The translations under genes were made by a program, and so were the position numbers. The notes under the pieces are model-generated. The model worked only from the letters and a program-made list of their open reading frames with translations, did not search any database and was not told the DNA's origin. DNA of 6,899 bases from a bacterium (GTDB taxonomy: Archaea > Thermoproteota > Nitrososphaeria > Nitrososphaerales > CADDZS01): positions 1-6,899 of the forward strand of contig DAIDAB010000106.1 in assembly GCA_027310845.1 (NCBI GenBank). The letters run 5' to 3'. Of the stretch, positions 5,556-6,899 are shown piece by piece (the first letter of the stretch is position 1; every line of letters begins with the position of its first letter).

Positions 5556-6734
5556 CTGACAAAGATCTCCAAAAAGGCGCAATCTTTCACAGAGTCAGTA
5601 ATACGTGGGATGACCCGCCTTGCCTCGAAGTACGATGCGATCAACTTGGCTCAAGGTTTTCCAGATTTTTCATGCCCTCCTGAGCTGAAACGTGCCGCTC
5701 AGAAGGCTCTCGAAGAAGATTACAATCAGTACTCTCTGACTTGGGGCGCTCCTATTCTTCGCGAGGCAATAGCAGCAAAGGCAAGGAAATACAATGAAAT
5801 CGAGGCCGAACCAGATGAAAACATCATTGTGACGTGTGGAACGACAGAGGCTATGGTTGCATCTCAGCTTGCAATTCTAGATCCTGGGGATGAGCTTGTT
5901 ATTTTCAGCCCTCATTACGAGAATTATGCACCTGATGCTGTCATCTCTGGAGCAAGGCCGAGGTATTTTGCGCTAGATGGGGAGGAGGGCTTTGCTATCG
6001 ACGAGGAGAAGTTCAAGAAGGTATTCAATTCGAAGACTCGAGGCATTATCCTGAATACTCCAAACAATCCCTCTGGCAAGGTCTTCTCCAAGCGAGAGCT
6101 GAAACTGGTCGCTGATCTCTGCAATGATCATGATTTAGTGTGTTTCACCGACGAGATCTATGAGCACATTCTATACGATGGCTCAGAGCACATCAGCATT
6201 GCAAGCTTTCCTTCGATGCGCGAGAGAACCGTGACGATTTCTGGATTTTCAAAGACCTACAGCGTGACCGGATGGCGTGTCGGTTATGCAATCGCTGAAA
6301 GGAAGATGGCGGAGGCAATAAAGAAGATGCACGACTTTCTCACAGTTGGGGCTCCCCATCCTCTCCAGATAGCATGTACAACCGCACTTGCATTGCCAGA
6401 CTCTTACTATACAAAGCTCAAGAAGGACTATCAGAAGAAAAGAGACATGCTATTCTCTTCACTCGAATCGTTTGGATTCCGCTGCGCAAAGCCCTCTGGA
6501 GCTTACTACATTTGGTCTGATTTTTCAGGAATAGATCCTAAATCAAATGATGTCGAGTTTGCTGAAAATTTAGTGAAACACTCGGGCGTCGCGGGAGTGC
6601 CTGGATCTTCATTTTACAGCAACGGATCAGGCACAAAGAAAATCAGGTTCACCTTCTCAAAGAAAGTGAAGACGCTCGAAGCTGCTTGCGAGCGGCTCGA
6701 ACGCATGGGACAGAAATCAGTATCTTTAGGTTAG
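5556..6734 (+). CDS. Class I/II PLP-dependent aminotransferase (aspartate/kynurenine aminotransferase-like)
   Basis: This is a cytoplasmic fold-type I aminotransferase that moves an amino group between an amino acid and a 2-oxo acid; the exact substrate cannot be read from the sequence. Numbering from ATG 5610: AINLAQGFPDF (10-20) is the substrate-loop motif, CGTTEAM (76-82) the phosphate-binding region, NTPNNPSG (149-156) carries the PLP-contacting Asn, TDEIYEHI (180-187) the Asp and Tyr, SGFSKTYSVTGWRVGYA (211-227) the Schiff-base Lys215, and KKIRFTF (343-349) the carboxylate-binding Arg346. All are intact. The start is odd. The frame is open back to a TAG at 5550, and the residues before ATG 5610 read TKISKKAQSFTESVIRG, which matches the family's usual N-terminus. 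CTG at 5556 directly precedes them and is the only near-usual start, so I use it; ATG 5610 would lose 18 conserved-looking residues. No good Shine-Dalgarno site is seen. The gene has its own spacer and probably its own promoter, separate from the MoxR cluster. The enzyme call is firm; the start is moderate. Confidence 0.92.
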   Translation: MTKISKKAQSFTESVIRGMTRLASKYDAINLAQGFPDFSCPPELKRAAQKALEEDYNQYSLTWGAPILREAIAAKARKYNEIEAEPDENIIVTCGTTEAMVASQLAILDPGDELVIFSPHYENYAPDAVISGARPRYFALDGEEGFAIDEEKFKKVFNSKTRGIILNTPNNPSGKVFSKRELKLVADLCNDHDLVCFTDEIYEHILYDGSEHISIASFPSMRERTVTISGFSKTYSVTGWRVGYAIAERKMAEAIKKMHDFLTVGAPHPLQIACTTALALPDSYYTKLKKDYQKKRDMLFSSLESFGFRCAKPSGAYYIWSDFSGIDPKSNDVEFAENLVKHSGVAGVPGSSFYSNGSGTKKIRFTFSKKVKTLEAACERLERMGQKSVSLG

Positions 6735-6745
6735 TTTCCAATCGC

Positions 6746-6775
6746 TTTTTCGTAAGGATCCTTTGGAGAATTTTT
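6746..6775 (+). terminator. Possible T-tract terminator after the aminotransferase
   Basis: Two T5 runs (6746-6750 and 6771-6775) flank a small 10-bp palindrome, AAGGATCCTT (6754-6763), starting 12 bases past the stop codon. Archaeal RNA polymerase often stops at such T-tracts. The runs are short, so the call is weak. The remaining sequence to 6899 shows no convincing gene or RNA. Confidence 0.3.
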
Positions 6776-6899
6776 CTATGAACCTTGAAGTTCAGAAATT
6801 CCAGCAATCGTTTAGGCTATGAAAAAGCTGCTTTTGTAATTCGTGGTAGAGAATTGGAATATTGCTTGCTTTCTTTGCGGATAGTTGTGCCATAAGTAC

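Noticed and set aside
6754..6763. AAGGATCCTT palindrome considered as an operator or attachment site.
   Set aside because: It is only 10 bp, has no partner copy and no neighbouring integrase; at most it is part of the weak terminator region.
6792..6899. Minus-strand open frame entering from the right edge and ending in TGA at 6794-6792.
   Set aside because: About 35 codons with no recognisable motif, and the other two minus-strand frames are also partly open here; a convergent gene end is possible but cannot be supported.

Overview
The window looks archaeal. The first complete gene encodes a pyruvoyl-dependent arginine decarboxylase of the PdaD type, and a partial TrmB-like regulator diverges from it. 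Promoter-like AT boxes replace -35/-10 pairs, and several genes lack a Shine-Dalgarno site or start with GTG or TTG. An uncultured or little-studied archaeon, perhaps of the Thermoproteota/Nitrososphaeria/Bathyarchaeia side, would fit, but the sequence does not settle the lineage.

Layout. Positions 1-282 (minus strand) hold the N-terminal part of a TrmB/HTH regulator that runs off the left edge. Positions 283-442 are a divergent intergenic region with an imperfect 12-bp inverted repeat. Positions 443-994 are pdaD. Positions 1042-5479 are a tightly packed five-gene plus-strand cluster: a DUF4129 membrane protein, an unrecognised two-helix membrane protein, a MoxR AAA+ ATPase, a DUF58 protein, and an unrecognised protein with about six membrane helices. 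Positions 5480-5555 are a short promoter-like spacer containing a perfect 12-bp palindrome. Positions 5556-6734 are a fold-type I PLP aminotransferase whose conserved N-terminus reaches upstream of its first ATG, to a CTG codon. Positions 6735-6899 hold T-runs and no gene I can support.

How the genes work together. PdaD makes agmatine from arginine for polyamine synthesis; the divergent regulator may or may not control it. The five-gene cluster is a membrane-associated MoxR system. MoxR is the likely chaperone-type ATPase, DUF58 its usual partner, and DUF4129 a membrane component usually seen beside transglutaminase-type TgpA proteins. No vWA (BatA/BatB) or transglutaminase gene is present, and two of the five members are unrecognised. 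This is the most interesting part of the window and its function is unknown. The aminotransferase appears to be an independent metabolic gene.
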